Origin: Gemmatimonas sp.
GTDB lineage: Bacteria > Gemmatimonadota > Gemmatimonadetes > Gemmatimonadales > Gemmatimonadaceae
Direction of reading: 5' to 3'
Assembly (NCBI GenBank): GCA_023910675.1
Contig: JAAVWC010000011.1
Coordinates: 1-64,000, forward strand
DNA: 64,000 nucleotides
The notes below the pieces were generated by a model, which worked only from the letters and a program-made list of their open reading frames with translations, made no database searches and was not told where the DNA came from. The translations under genes and the position numbers were made by a program. Positions 44,260 to 52,892 of this stretch are shown here, one piece after another. How positions within the stretch are numbered: position 1 is the stretch's first letter; the number at the start of each line of letters is the position of its first letter.

Positions 44260-44964
44260 ATGGCCCGCAAGAAGTCCGCTCCCGCTGCCGACAGCATCAG
44301 TGTCGAACTGGCGACGCAGTTCCGTCGTCGGCTACATCGATGGTATCGCGTGCACTCGCGCGATCTGCCGTGGCGCCAGACGCGCGACCCCTATCGCATC
44401 CTCATTTCCGAGTTGATGCTGCAGCAGACGCAGGTGTCGCGCGTCCTCGACTTCTACCGTCGGTTCCTCGATCGCTTCCCCGATCTGCACACGCTGGCCA
44501 AGGCACGTCCGCAACGGGTGCTCGACGCGTGGGAAGGCCTCGGCTATTACGCCCGCGCGCGCAATCTGCACAAGCTGGCGCAGCACGTGACCACAACCGC
44601 CGACGGCATCATTCCGAGTGAGCCGGAGCAGCTGCGGGCACTGCCCGGTGTGGGCGCGTACACCGCCGGCGCAGTGGCGTCGTTTGCGTACGAGAAGCGC
44701 GCGGCCTTGGTCGACACCAACGTCGCGCGCGTTCTACAGCGCGTGTTCGCACCGGAGCTCGACCCCAAGAGCGGTCCCGGGCTCAGGCGACTGTGGGACA
44801 TGGCCAACAGACTGCTGCCGCGCACGGGCAAAGTCACCTGGACACACAATCAGGCGCTCATGGAGCTCGGCGCGCTGGTCTGCTCGGCGCGTTCGCCAAA
44901 GTGTGGCGCCTGCCCTGTAAAGCGCATCTGCGCCAGCGTCGAGCGGTTCGAGCAACGCCCATGA
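44260..44964 (+). CDS. mutY: A/G-specific adenine glycosylase (short form)
   Basis: 234 residues. Base-excision repair of A paired with 8-oxoG. Catalytic Glu in ISELMLQQTQV, helix-hairpin-helix LPGVGAYTAGAV, catalytic Asp in VDTNVARV, and the iron-sulfur ligands CSARSPKCGACPVKRIC. It stops right after the cluster, so the C-terminal NUDIX-like 8-oxoG recognition domain (about 110 residues in E. coli) is missing; such short forms are known but a role as a related HhH glycosylase cannot be excluded. Its stop overlaps the next gene by 4 bp. Confidence 0.9.
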   Translation: MARKKSAPAADSISVELATQFRRRLHRWYRVHSRDLPWRQTRDPYRILISELMLQQTQVSRVLDFYRRFLDRFPDLHTLAKARPQRVLDAWEGLGYYARARNLHKLAQHVTTTADGIIPSEPEQLRALPGVGAYTAGAVASFAYEKRAALVDTNVARVLQRVFAPELDPKSGPGLRRLWDMANRLLPRTGKVTWTHNQALMELGALVCSARSPKCGACPVKRICASVERFEQRP

Positions 44965-45593
44965 ACGCGTCGCCGTTGCCGCCGGTAATCACGTCGGTGG
45001 CGGGCTCGGTGATCGCGCGGACGGCACCGTTGTCCGACCGTGCAGCACACGATGCGTCGGAGGCGCTTGGCCAACAGTGGTTCGGGCCGAGCTTCGACGA
45101 ATCGCGTTTCGATGCATGGGCGGAGCGCATTGTGCACCTGCTCTTTGTGGCCGAAGACACTCACAGCGGCGCGTTCCTCGGATACGCCGACCAGCTGTTT
45201 CTTACGCCGGCCACGGAGCAGGCGCTGCGCGATGGCACCATAACCGAAGACGCCTTCGACGAACATTCGGTGCTCGACGACGCCGAGTTGCTGCGACTGC
45301 CCGCGGGCTCACGCGTCGCGTTGTATCTGGCAGGGATGTGCGTCACGGCGCCTGGTACAACAGCGGGCCGTGAAGCCGCCATGGCGCTCCGTGCCTGTCG
45401 GCGCACGCTAGTGGCAGCGTGGCGTGCACAGGGACTGGAGATCGTGTTGCTTATGGCCGCCGCAACGGAGGCAGGACGGCGCGTGGCGACAGGCGCCGGT
45501 GGTCTCCTGGTGTCACCCGCGGCCGCGCGCGCCGACGGGTACGATCTTTTTGAGTTGACGGATATTCCCGACGAGCGCGCCCGGCGGAGTTAA
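44961..45593 (+). CDS. Hypothetical protein, possibly GNAT-like
   Basis: 210 residues, start ATG overlapping the mutY stop (ATGA). The pattern of a strand (VALYLAGMCVTAPGTTAGREAA) leading into a helix with a long Arg/Ala-rich stretch, then a strand (GLEIVLLMAAATEAGRRVA), is reminiscent of the acetyl-CoA loop and following elements of GNAT enzymes, but the RxxGxG/A motif is not clear. No signal peptide. Function unknown; coupling to mutY suggests co-expression only. Confidence 0.5.
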   Translation: MNASPLPPVITSVAGSVIARTAPLSDRAAHDASEALGQQWFGPSFDESRFDAWAERIVHLLFVAEDTHSGAFLGYADQLFLTPATEQALRDGTITEDAFDEHSVLDDAELLRLPAGSRVALYLAGMCVTAPGTTAGREAAMALRACRRTLVAAWRAQGLEIVLLMAAATEAGRRVATGAGGLLVSPAAARADGYDLFELTDIPDERARRS

Positions 45594-45617
45594 CCACCGG
45601 GCGGTATCGGTCTCAAC

Positions 45618-46184
45618 TCAGGCCGCCGCCAATTGCGTTCCGCACCCGCTGCAGAATCGCGAACCCACAAGATCGACACTCGCGCCACAGCTGCCGCATG
45701 AACCCGGCAGGAAGCGTCCGCAGCTGTTGCAATAGATGGCGTCGGGCTCAGGGCGGGGACCGCACACGCCGCAGCACTTCACGTTGCCCGCCGCCCGCGC
45801 GATCGCGGCTTCAACGGCATCGATGGAACTGTCAATGGTTGGCGATGCACTAACGGTAGTTGCCGTAGTCACGCCCTCGCGTGCATCCGCCGCGCGCAGT
45901 TCCGCCAACGCCGCGCGCGTATACCGCTGCTTGAGATCGGCATAGTCACGATCGCTGAGCTTGCCGGTCTCGCGGTCAAACTCGATTTCGCGCAGGGCAC
46001 TCACGGCCATGCTTGGCTCGTCGCCCTTGCGCGACTTCTTCTTGCGCACCGCCTTGACCGCATTGGGGGATGGGGTCGTCGGCGAATCGATCGCACTGAG
46101 CAGCGGCGCCAGCACGAGCGTGAGCGCGCCGAGCGCGAGTCCGGTGCCCAGGACCAGCGGCAACGCACCTTCCGGGAGCGCCAT
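45618..46184 (-). CDS. CcmI-like membrane protein with zinc ribbons
   Basis: 188 residues. An N-terminal membrane helix (LPLVLGTGLALGALTLVLAP) and the segment ALREIEFDRETGKLSDRDY resemble the start of CcmI-type cytochrome c maturation proteins. The usual TPR part is absent; instead the C-terminus has two zinc-ribbon-like cysteine sets: CCGVCG with CNSCG, and CGSCG with CSGCG. It is the last gene of the ccmE-ccmF-ccmH series, sharing one base with the ccmH stop. It may present or handle apocytochrome or metal, but this is inference from position. Confidence 0.65.
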   Translation of the reverse strand: MALPEGALPLVLGTGLALGALTLVLAPLLSAIDSPTTPSPNAVKAVRKKKSRKGDEPSMAVSALREIEFDRETGKLSDRDYADLKQRYTRAALAELRAADAREGVTTATTVSASPTIDSSIDAVEAAIARAAGNVKCCGVCGPRPEPDAIYCNSCGRFLPGSCGSCGASVDLVGSRFCSGCGTQLAAA

Positions 46185-46843
46185 CAGTTGTCCTCCCGCA
46201 GCGCTGCTTCGAGCCGCGCGAGTTCATCCGGTGTCGCATCGGTATCGCTAGAGGTAAGGCTCACCGCCGGCTTGACCGGACGATTCGCCTCGGCCTCCTT
46301 GGCGTTGAGACGCCAGCTGCGCAACAAGGCGCCGATACCCACACCACCCACCGCGACCGCCGCGAATGGCGCAAACCACGCCACGAGACTGAAGCCTTCC
46401 TTGCGCGGCGAATTCAGAATGAAGTCACCGTACGTACCGGTCAGCGCCTCCATGATTTCATCGCCGGTGTAGCCACCGTCGACGAGGCGCTGAATGTCCC
46501 CGTGCACCGCCGGCGAGATACCGCAGGCGAAGTCGGTCGTACGGCAGGTATAGACATCGAGCGTGCACGGGCACGGACATGCCAGCTGCCGCTCGAAGTC
46601 TTCCAACTGCTTCACCGTCATCGTGGGTTTCGCGCCCGGCTTGGGAGGACGCACCACCGGTTTGTACGAATCGGCGGTCATCTCTTCGCCGCCAGCCGCC
46701 GTCGCGGTCTGCGGCTGCTCGCTGATGACCGGCGCCGCAGCGGCTGCAGCCGTCGTGTCTTGCGCCCACGCCGGCTTGCTCAGCAGCGACACGCCACCAA
46801 CTGCGGCACCCGCGCGCAGCAGAAACTCACGCCGATGCATCAC
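46184..46843 (-). CDS. ccmH: CcmH-like cytochrome c maturation thiol protein
   Basis: 219 residues. A twin-arginine-like or Sec signal (HRREFLLRAGAAVGGVSLL) is followed by a Pro/Ala linker and the CcmH core: LEDFERQLACPCPC, DVYTCRTTDFAC, then DIQRLVDGGYTGDEIMEALTG and YGDFIL, which is the conserved CcmH ending. A membrane helix (AWFAPFAAVAVGGVGIGALL) and cytoplasmic tail follow. The classic LRCxxC site is replaced by a cysteine-rich LACPCPC. The protein reduces apocytochrome thiols for heme ligation with CcmF. The ATG overlaps ccmF by 4 bp. Confidence 0.85.
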   Translation of the reverse strand: MMHRREFLLRAGAAVGGVSLLSKPAWAQDTTAAAAAAPVISEQPQTATAAGGEEMTADSYKPVVRPPKPGAKPTMTVKQLEDFERQLACPCPCTLDVYTCRTTDFACGISPAVHGDIQRLVDGGYTGDEIMEALTGTYGDFILNSPRKEGFSLVAWFAPFAAVAVGGVGIGALLRSWRLNAKEAEANRPVKPAVSLTSSDTDATPDELARLEAALREDN

Positions 46844-48876
46844 GCGCCAGCTCCGACGGGTTCGAGTTCAAGCCCCATGGGAAGCTCGGCCACATACCCG
46901 CCTTCACGCTCGTCCTTACGCGCCTGTGGCCACATGACGATCAGACCGCCAAAGGCCATGATGATGCCACCGAACCATACCCACCACACGAGCGGATTGA
47001 AGTTGATGTGCACCGCTGCCGTGTCACGGTCGACCGCGCCGGTGAACACCAGATACACGTCCTGCTTGGGCGACTCGAGCAGCCCCACTTCCGTCGACGG
47101 CTCGAAGGTGGGTTGATCGTTCGAATCAATGTGCTGACGCTTTTCGCTGGACAGCAGCCCCATGCTCTTGCCGTCGCGTGTGACATCGAACGTCACGGCG
47201 AGTACTCGGCGGTTGAGCTGATTGAACTGCGAAATGCCCTGGCTCTTGAACTCCCACACGTGCCCGTACGCATCCGTCGCCTTGACCGACTCGCCCGTCT
47301 TGAGCGTGGCGGTGACATCACGCCGGAACATGAGCCCGGCAAAGGCGCAGAACAGAATGACCACGCCGAAGTGCACGATGTAGCCGCCATAGCGGCGGCG
47401 ATTGCGTCCGATGAGCATCACGAAGGCTCCGAAGAAGCCCTCACCGTACATGCGACGACGCGCGCCCACGCCCTTCACGAATTCCTGAATGATCGTGCCG
47501 AACACGAAGCCGGCCAGGAGATAGGACACCAGCGCGTACAGGTCGCGCATGCCGAGTACCAGCAGCGTGGCGAAGACCGCCACCCCCGCAGCCACCGGCC
47601 ACGTGAACTGACGCTTGAGATTCGTCACGGATGCCCGACGCCAGGCAATGAGCGGACCGATGCCCGTAAGCGCCAGCAACAACAAGCCCAACGGACCGTT
47701 GACCGCGTTGAAGAACGGCGGTCCCACCGTGATCTTGTCGCCCTTGACCCACTCGGAGAGAATGGGGAAGAGCGTCCCCCAGAGCGTGGCAAAGCAGATG
47801 CCCACCAGCACGAGGTTGTTGTACAGGAACGCCGCCTCGCGGCTGACCATGCTCTCGAGCTCGGCCTTCGCGGTCAGGTCGTTGAGCCGCGTGCTCACGA
47901 GATACACTGTGAGCACCGTGGCCGCGATGAGGAAGCCGAGGAACCAGTTGCCAATGGGCGAGCGCGCGAAGGCGTGCACGCTTTCGATGACCCCCGAGCG
48001 CGTGATGAACGTGCCAAGGATCGTGAGCAGGAACGAGAGCACCACCAGCGTCACGTTCCACTTGCGCAGCATGCCGCGCTTTTCCTGGATCATGATGCTG
48101 TGGAGGAACGCCGTCACCGTAAGCCACGGAAGAAACGAGGAGTTCTCCACCGCGTCCCACGCCCAGTAACCGGCCCAGCCGAGCTCCACATACGCCCACC
48201 ACATGCCCAACACGATGCCAATGGTGAGAAAGAACCACGACACCAACGCCCAGCGACGCACCGAGCCAAGCCACTGTGCATCGAGCTTGCGCGTGACGAG
48301 CGCGCCGATGGCAAAGGCGAACGGAATGGCGGTCCCGACATAGCCCAGGTAGAGCATGGGCGGATGGATCGCCATGCCCGGGTTCTGCAGCTGCGGGTTC
48401 ATGCCGCGGCCGTCGGCGGGAATCCAGTCGAGGCGCTCGAACGGATTTTCCGCGAACGCCATCGTCATGAGGAAGAACAGCGCGACGACACCGAGCGTCC
48501 CCGTCACGTACGGCATCATCTCGCGATTCGCCGCGCGGTTCGTAAACACCGCAATCGCCGAGTAGGTCGTCATGATGAGCGACCAGAACAGCAGCGAGCC
48601 TTCCTGACCGGCCCAGAACGCCGTGAAGAGATACACCTTGGGCAAATTGGCGCTGGTGAACGACGCGACGAACTTGATGGAGAAGTCGTGCGTGAACAGC
48701 GCCGTCCAGAGGCCGATCGAGGCCAGCAGGGTAAAGCCGAACGTGGCATACATGGCCCGTTCGCCGCTCTTGATCAAATCGGGGCGGCCCTGCATGCCGC
48801 CTGCAAATGACACCGTGGTCGTCCAGGCCGCCATTAGCAAGGCGATCCAGAGCGACAGCTCACCAACGAGAATCAT
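46840..48876 (-). CDS. ccmF: Cytochrome c heme lyase CcmF
   Basis: 678 residues with about 15 hydrophobic helices. The tryptophan-rich heme-handling motif reads WAGYWAWDAVENSSFLPW, and the conserved NPFERL, PGMAIHPPMLYLGYVG and LGTFITRSGVIESVHAFA blocks are present. It couples heme from CcmE to apocytochrome in the periplasm. Located 54 bp downstream of ccmE and overlapping ccmH. No ccmABCD or ccmG is in this cluster. Confidence 0.97.
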   Translation of the reverse strand: MILVGELSLWIALLMAAWTTTVSFAGGMQGRPDLIKSGERAMYATFGFTLLASIGLWTALFTHDFSIKFVASFTSANLPKVYLFTAFWAGQEGSLLFWSLIMTTYSAIAVFTNRAANREMMPYVTGTLGVVALFFLMTMAFAENPFERLDWIPADGRGMNPQLQNPGMAIHPPMLYLGYVGTAIPFAFAIGALVTRKLDAQWLGSVRRWALVSWFFLTIGIVLGMWWAYVELGWAGYWAWDAVENSSFLPWLTVTAFLHSIMIQEKRGMLRKWNVTLVVLSFLLTILGTFITRSGVIESVHAFARSPIGNWFLGFLIAATVLTVYLVSTRLNDLTAKAELESMVSREAAFLYNNLVLVGICFATLWGTLFPILSEWVKGDKITVGPPFFNAVNGPLGLLLLALTGIGPLIAWRRASVTNLKRQFTWPVAAGVAVFATLLVLGMRDLYALVSYLLAGFVFGTIIQEFVKGVGARRRMYGEGFFGAFVMLIGRNRRRYGGYIVHFGVVILFCAFAGLMFRRDVTATLKTGESVKATDAYGHVWEFKSQGISQFNQLNRRVLAVTFDVTRDGKSMGLLSSEKRQHIDSNDQPTFEPSTEVGLLESPKQDVYLVFTGAVDRDTAAVHINFNPLVWWVWFGGIIMAFGGLIVMWPQARKDEREGGYVAELPMGLELEPVGAGA

Positions 48877-48930
48877 GACGCCTCGCGCAGTGCGCGCTGG
48901 CCGAGCGCGGACACGCGCCCGGCGCGTGGG

Positions 48931-49386
48931 TTACGCCTTGGGAATCGAAGCGGGGTGTTCCCCGCCGGCAGGGTTCTGACCGGGCTGGCCGGGAGCGTTC
49001 TCGTAGCGCGACGCGCATTTCGCGAGCAGCGTGGTCGCCTGGAACACGCCGTTGCTGTCGAGACGCCCTTCCACGACGATATCGACCCCGTCGGTGAAGG
49101 TATCCGGCGTAACGCCGCGGTAGTGCACTGGATACGTCTTGGTGCCGTCCGTCATCGTGAACGTCAGTTCGCGACCGCCTGGATCACGTTGAATCGTGCC
49201 CGACACCACACGCGCGCCAACCTTCACGCCGTTCTTGGAGAAGCGCGGATTGTCCGCCACTTTCGCCGCCAACTCGCCGGGCGTGAGATAGTACGTAGCC
49301 GTCTCGTTGATCGAGCTGGCCATTAGATAGGAAGCAGTGCCGAGCACCAGCACGCCGCCGAGCAGGAACTTGTTGCGAGCTTTCAC
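48931..49386 (-). CDS. ccmE: Heme chaperone CcmE, Cys-type
   Basis: 151 residues. One N-terminal membrane anchor (KFLLGGVLVLGTASYLMAS), then an OB-fold domain with YYLTPGELAAK, RVVSGTIQRDPGG, YPVHYRGVTPDTF and VVVEGR-type strands. The covalent heme-binding site is LLAKCASRYENAP: Cys replaces the usual His, so it is the CxxxY variant rather than HxxxY. Such variants are known from some sulfate reducers and archaea. First gene of ccmE-ccmF-ccmH-CcmI-like. Confidence 0.92.
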   Translation of the reverse strand: MKARNKFLLGGVLVLGTASYLMASSINETATYYLTPGELAAKVADNPRFSKNGVKVGARVVSGTIQRDPGGRELTFTMTDGTKTYPVHYRGVTPDTFTDGVDIVVEGRLDSNGVFQATTLLAKCASRYENAPGQPGQNPAGGEHPASIPKA

Positions 49387-49498
49387 GGGGTCGCCGTCCT
49401 GTAGGGTCCGGAGGGTATACCGAAAGATAGTGCGGAAGCGTCACGGAAGCACAGCGACCCACAAAGTTTGTCGGGAAGGCTGTTTCCCATAGCGTGGG

Positions 49499-50986
49499 TC
49501 AGTCGAGATCACGGGCCCAGGAAAGCGCCGCCCGCACCGCGCGCCGCCACCCGGCATAGGAGGAGGCCGCAGAGGTGGCTCCTGGTTCCGTTGGCGCAAA
49601 CCGGGTGAGCTGGCGGCTGGCCAGAAACTCTTCGCCCGACGTCCACACCCCGGATGCCAGTCCGGCAAGGCCGGCGGCACCGAGCGCCGTGGTTTCCACC
49701 ATCGCCGGTCGATCCACCGGCACGCCCAGGACATCGGCTTGGAATTGCATCAGCCAGTCATTGCTGGATGCGCCGCCGTCGACGCGCAGCCGGTCGAACG
49801 CGACGTTCCCGTGTGCACGCATATCTCCCAGGACATCCCGCGTAGCATACGCCATGGCCTCGAGGGCGGCCCGGGCCAGATGGGCCTGCGTCGTGCCGCG
49901 GGTAAGTCCCACGATCGTGCCGCGGGCGTTGGGCTCCCAATCGGGGGCGCCAAGTCCGGTCAGCGCGGGCACGAAATAGACGCCTTCGTTTGACGGGAGC
50001 GAGGCAGCCATGGCCTCGGTCTCGGCGCTGGCGGTAATGATCCCCAGCCCGTCGCGGAGCCACTGCACGGCCGCGCCGGCGATGAACACCGATGCCTCGA
50101 GCGCGAAAACCGGCTCGCCCCGTTCGTTGCAGGCGATGGTGGTGAGCAGCCCTGATCCAGGTGCCGCACGATGTTTTCCCGTGTTGAGGAGCAGGAAGGC
50201 ACCCGTGCCATACGTGTTCTTCCCGTCGCCCGGCTGCCATCCGCCCTGCCCGAAGAGCGCGGCCTGCTGATCACCGGCAATACCGGCGATGGGTAATTCC
50301 ACCCCGAGGGTTGCCATGGTGGAAATCCCCACGCTGCCACTTGAGGGGACGACCCGCGGCAGCAGTTCCGCCGGGACCCCAAAGAGGGCGCACAGTTCAT
50401 CACTCCAGGCGCGCGTATTGATGTCGTAGAGCATGGTCCGCGACGCGTTCGTATGGTCGGTGACGTGCGCGGTTCCGCCGGTCAGATGCCAAATGAGCCA
50501 GCTATCGATGGTCCCCGCACACAGCTCGCCCGCGTCGGCGCGCCGGCGATTGTCCCCCTGCGCCAGTAACCACTCCAGTTTGCTCGCACTGAAGTACGGG
50601 TCGGTGACGAGCCCCGAAAGCTCCCCGATGCGCGTCGCCTGCGGGGCGAGTTCTGCGCAGCGCGCGGCGGTGCGGCGGTCCTGCCAGACAATGGCCCGGT
50701 GCACGGCGCGCCCGGTGGCCCGCTCCCAGAGGACAATGGTTTCGCGCTGATTGGTAATGCCAATCGTGACTGGGGCGTCGGCCCCTTCCCCGTGGGCATT
50801 GGCGATCGCTTCGCGCGCGGCGGCCAGCGTGCGTTCGAGAATTTCGTGCGCGTCGTGCTCGACCCATCCCGGCGCGGGATAGTGCTGCGTGATTTCGCGG
50901 TAGGCACGTCCGACGACGCGGCCGTCGCGGGCGATGACGAGACAGGTGGTGCCGGTCGTACCCTGATCGATGGCGAGAACGGTCAC
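49499..50986 (-). CDS. glpK: Glycerol kinase
   Basis: 495 residues, normal length. Phosphorylates glycerol to glycerol-3-phosphate. FGGY fold with MTVLAIDQGTTGTTCLVIARDG at the start, WQDRR and a CAGTIDSWLIWHLTGG stretch, and AIAGDQQAALFGQ and DGGASSNDWLMQFQADVL in the second half. The ATG overlaps the mtnA stop by 4 bp, an unusual pairing without a glpF or glpD nearby. Confidence 0.97.
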   Translation of the reverse strand: MTVLAIDQGTTGTTCLVIARDGRVVGRAYREITQHYPAPGWVEHDAHEILERTLAAAREAIANAHGEGADAPVTIGITNQRETIVLWERATGRAVHRAIVWQDRRTAARCAELAPQATRIGELSGLVTDPYFSASKLEWLLAQGDNRRRADAGELCAGTIDSWLIWHLTGGTAHVTDHTNASRTMLYDINTRAWSDELCALFGVPAELLPRVVPSSGSVGISTMATLGVELPIAGIAGDQQAALFGQGGWQPGDGKNTYGTGAFLLLNTGKHRAAPGSGLLTTIACNERGEPVFALEASVFIAGAAVQWLRDGLGIITASAETEAMAASLPSNEGVYFVPALTGLGAPDWEPNARGTIVGLTRGTTQAHLARAALEAMAYATRDVLGDMRAHGNVAFDRLRVDGGASSNDWLMQFQADVLGVPVDRPAMVETTALGAAGLAGLASGVWTSGEEFLASRQLTRFAPTEPGATSAASSYAGWRRAVRAALSWARDLD

Positions 50987-51990
50987 GAAACGCTCAGTGT
51001 GAAGGGCGGGCTGACGAGACCGCGATCGGTGAGGTACGCGGTGACGAGATGACGCGGCGTCACGTCGAAGGCGGGATTCCAGGCGGACACGCCCGGCGGC
51101 AACTCGCCGAGTTCGTCCCGATCGCGATACTCGATGATGATGTCACGACCGGTGGGGGTCGCCGGGTCGATCGTACTCCACGGCGCTGCCACATAAAATG
51201 GGATGCCGTGCGCCTTCGCCGCGAGCGCGACGCCGTACGTGCCCACCTTGTTGGCCACGTCGCCATTGGCCGTAATGCGATCGGCGCCGACGATCACGAG
51301 ATCGATCTGCTGCAGCGCCAGCAACGAGGCGGCGGCGCCGTCGGGGAGCACGGTGACGTTGATCCCGGCGCGTGACAGCTCCCATGCCGTGAGCCGCGCC
51401 CCCTGTCGCAACGGCCGCGTCTCATCTGCATATACGGTGACCAAGCGGCCAGCGGCATGGGCCGTGTAGACGGGCGCGAGCGCGGTACCGATCCCCGCGG
51501 TCGCCAGCGCGCCGGCGTTGCAATGCGTGAGCACTCGCGCGCCGTCGGGAATGAGCGAGAGCCCATGACGACCGATGGCGCTGCACATCGCGACGTCCTC
51601 TTGCCGAATGACTTCGGCCTCGACGCGCAACCGGTCGAGCAGTGCGTCATCGGTGACCAACGCGGCGCAGCGCACCATGCGCTCGACCGCCCACGCGAGG
51701 TTGACGGCCGTTGGGCGGGCCGCAATGAGGTGCGCCGCATAGTCGGGCAACAGGCGTCGTGCGATGTCGCCAGCCCCGTCGCTCTCCTGTTCGAGCGCCA
51801 CTGCCAGGCCAATGGCGGCGGCCACCCCGATAGCGGGTGCCCCACGCACCGCAAGCGTGCGGATGGCGTCGTGGATCTCGGGCAGGCGCTGCAGGTCACG
51901 TACGACCTCCTGCGTGGGGAGCAACCGCTGGTCGAGAATGCGCAGCGCGCGCGTGTCGGGGGACCAGCCGACGGCGGGAATGGTAAGCAC
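50983..51990 (-). CDS. mtnA: S-methyl-5-thioribose-1-phosphate isomerase
   Basis: 335 residues. Methionine-salvage enzyme related to eIF2B. Catalytic Cys in LTHCNAGALATAGIGTAL and Asp in VGADRITANGDVANKVGTY, with TRPLRQGARLTAWEL between. MLTIPAVGWSPDTRALRILD is a typical N-terminus. No other salvage gene adjoins it; glpK follows with a 4-bp overlap. Divergent from the enoyl-CoA hydratase. Confidence 0.96.
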   Translation of the reverse strand: MLTIPAVGWSPDTRALRILDQRLLPTQEVVRDLQRLPEIHDAIRTLAVRGAPAIGVAAAIGLAVALEQESDGAGDIARRLLPDYAAHLIAARPTAVNLAWAVERMVRCAALVTDDALLDRLRVEAEVIRQEDVAMCSAIGRHGLSLIPDGARVLTHCNAGALATAGIGTALAPVYTAHAAGRLVTVYADETRPLRQGARLTAWELSRAGINVTVLPDGAAASLLALQQIDLVIVGADRITANGDVANKVGTYGVALAAKAHGIPFYVAAPWSTIDPATPTGRDIIIEYRDRDELGELPPGVSAWNPAFDVTPRHLVTAYLTDRGLVSPPFTLSVS

Positions 51991-52100
51991 GATTCAATAG
52001 TAGCCGCTGACACGACCAAGCGGGGTGGACAGTCCCACCTTGTGCGGTCGCTAGATTGGGGGAGTGTCGCGTGTCGTACCCACCCCGCTTTCTCGCCGCC

Positions 52101-52880
52101 ATGTCCTACCAGTTCCTGACCTTCGACGTCGCCGACCGGATTGCCACGATTACCGTGAACCGGCCCGACAAACTCAACGCGCTCAACGACGCCACGATTG
52201 CCGAGCTCGGGGTGGCGATTGATGAAGCGATCGCGCGCGACGATGTCGCGGCCGTGCTGCTCACCGGTGCTGGCCGCGCGTTCGTCGCCGGCGCCGACAT
52301 TTCCGAGCTGCAGAGTCAGTCTCCGTTGGAGGCGCAGCGGCGCGCGCGCGCGGGACAGGCGATATTTCGCCGCTTCGAAACGAGCCCCAAGCCGACCGTC
52401 GCCGCGATCAACGGCTTTGCCCTCGGCGGCGGGTGCGAACTGGCGATGGCCTGTCACCTGCGCGTCGCGAGCGAGAAGGCCAAGCTCGGCCAGCCGGAAG
52501 CGAAGCTGGGGATCGTACCGGGGTACGGCGGCACGCAGCGATTGCCGCGCTTGGTGGGGCGTGGGGCGGCACTGCGCCTGCTGCTCACCGGCGACATGAT
52601 CGACGCCACCGAAGCGCATCGTCTGGGGTTGGTGGATCAGGTGACGACGCCGGAGGCGCTCATTGACACGACGCGCGCCCTGCTGGCCTCGATGATCGCC
52701 AACGCGCCGCTGGCGCTGGCGGGGTGTATCGAAGCGGTGGACCGTGGTCTCGATGTCGCCCTCGAAGAAGGGTGCACGATCGAGTCGGACTTCTTCGGGC
52801 TGCTGTCGTCGACGGACGACATGAAAGAAGGGATGCGCGCGTTCCTCGAGAAGCGTGCCCCGACCTTCACCGGCCGCTGA
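52101..52880 (+). CDS. Enoyl-CoA hydratase/isomerase
   Basis: 259 residues from the ATG at 52101, which gives the family N-terminus (FDVADRIATITVNRPDKLNA). Oxyanion-hole segment AFVAGADISEL, first catalytic Glu in GGGCELAMACH and second in GQPEAKLGIVPGYGGTQRL. Hydrates trans-2-enoyl-CoA in fatty-acid or similar degradation; the precise substrate is unknown. It lies 12 bp before recF on the same strand. Confidence 0.95.
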   Translation: MSYQFLTFDVADRIATITVNRPDKLNALNDATIAELGVAIDEAIARDDVAAVLLTGAGRAFVAGADISELQSQSPLEAQRRARAGQAIFRRFETSPKPTVAAINGFALGGGCELAMACHLRVASEKAKLGQPEAKLGIVPGYGGTQRLPRLVGRGAALRLLLTGDMIDATEAHRLGLVDQVTTPEALIDTTRALLASMIANAPLALAGCIEAVDRGLDVALEEGCTIESDFFGLLSSTDDMKEGMRAFLEKRAPTFTGR

Positions 52881-52892
52881 GTACACGCCGCG

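Noticed and set aside
44640-44700. Tyr in the HhH motif of MutY as a sign of a thymine-specific (MIG) enzyme
   Set aside because: MutY enzymes from other organisms also carry Tyr at this position, and the catalytic Glu of MutY is present.
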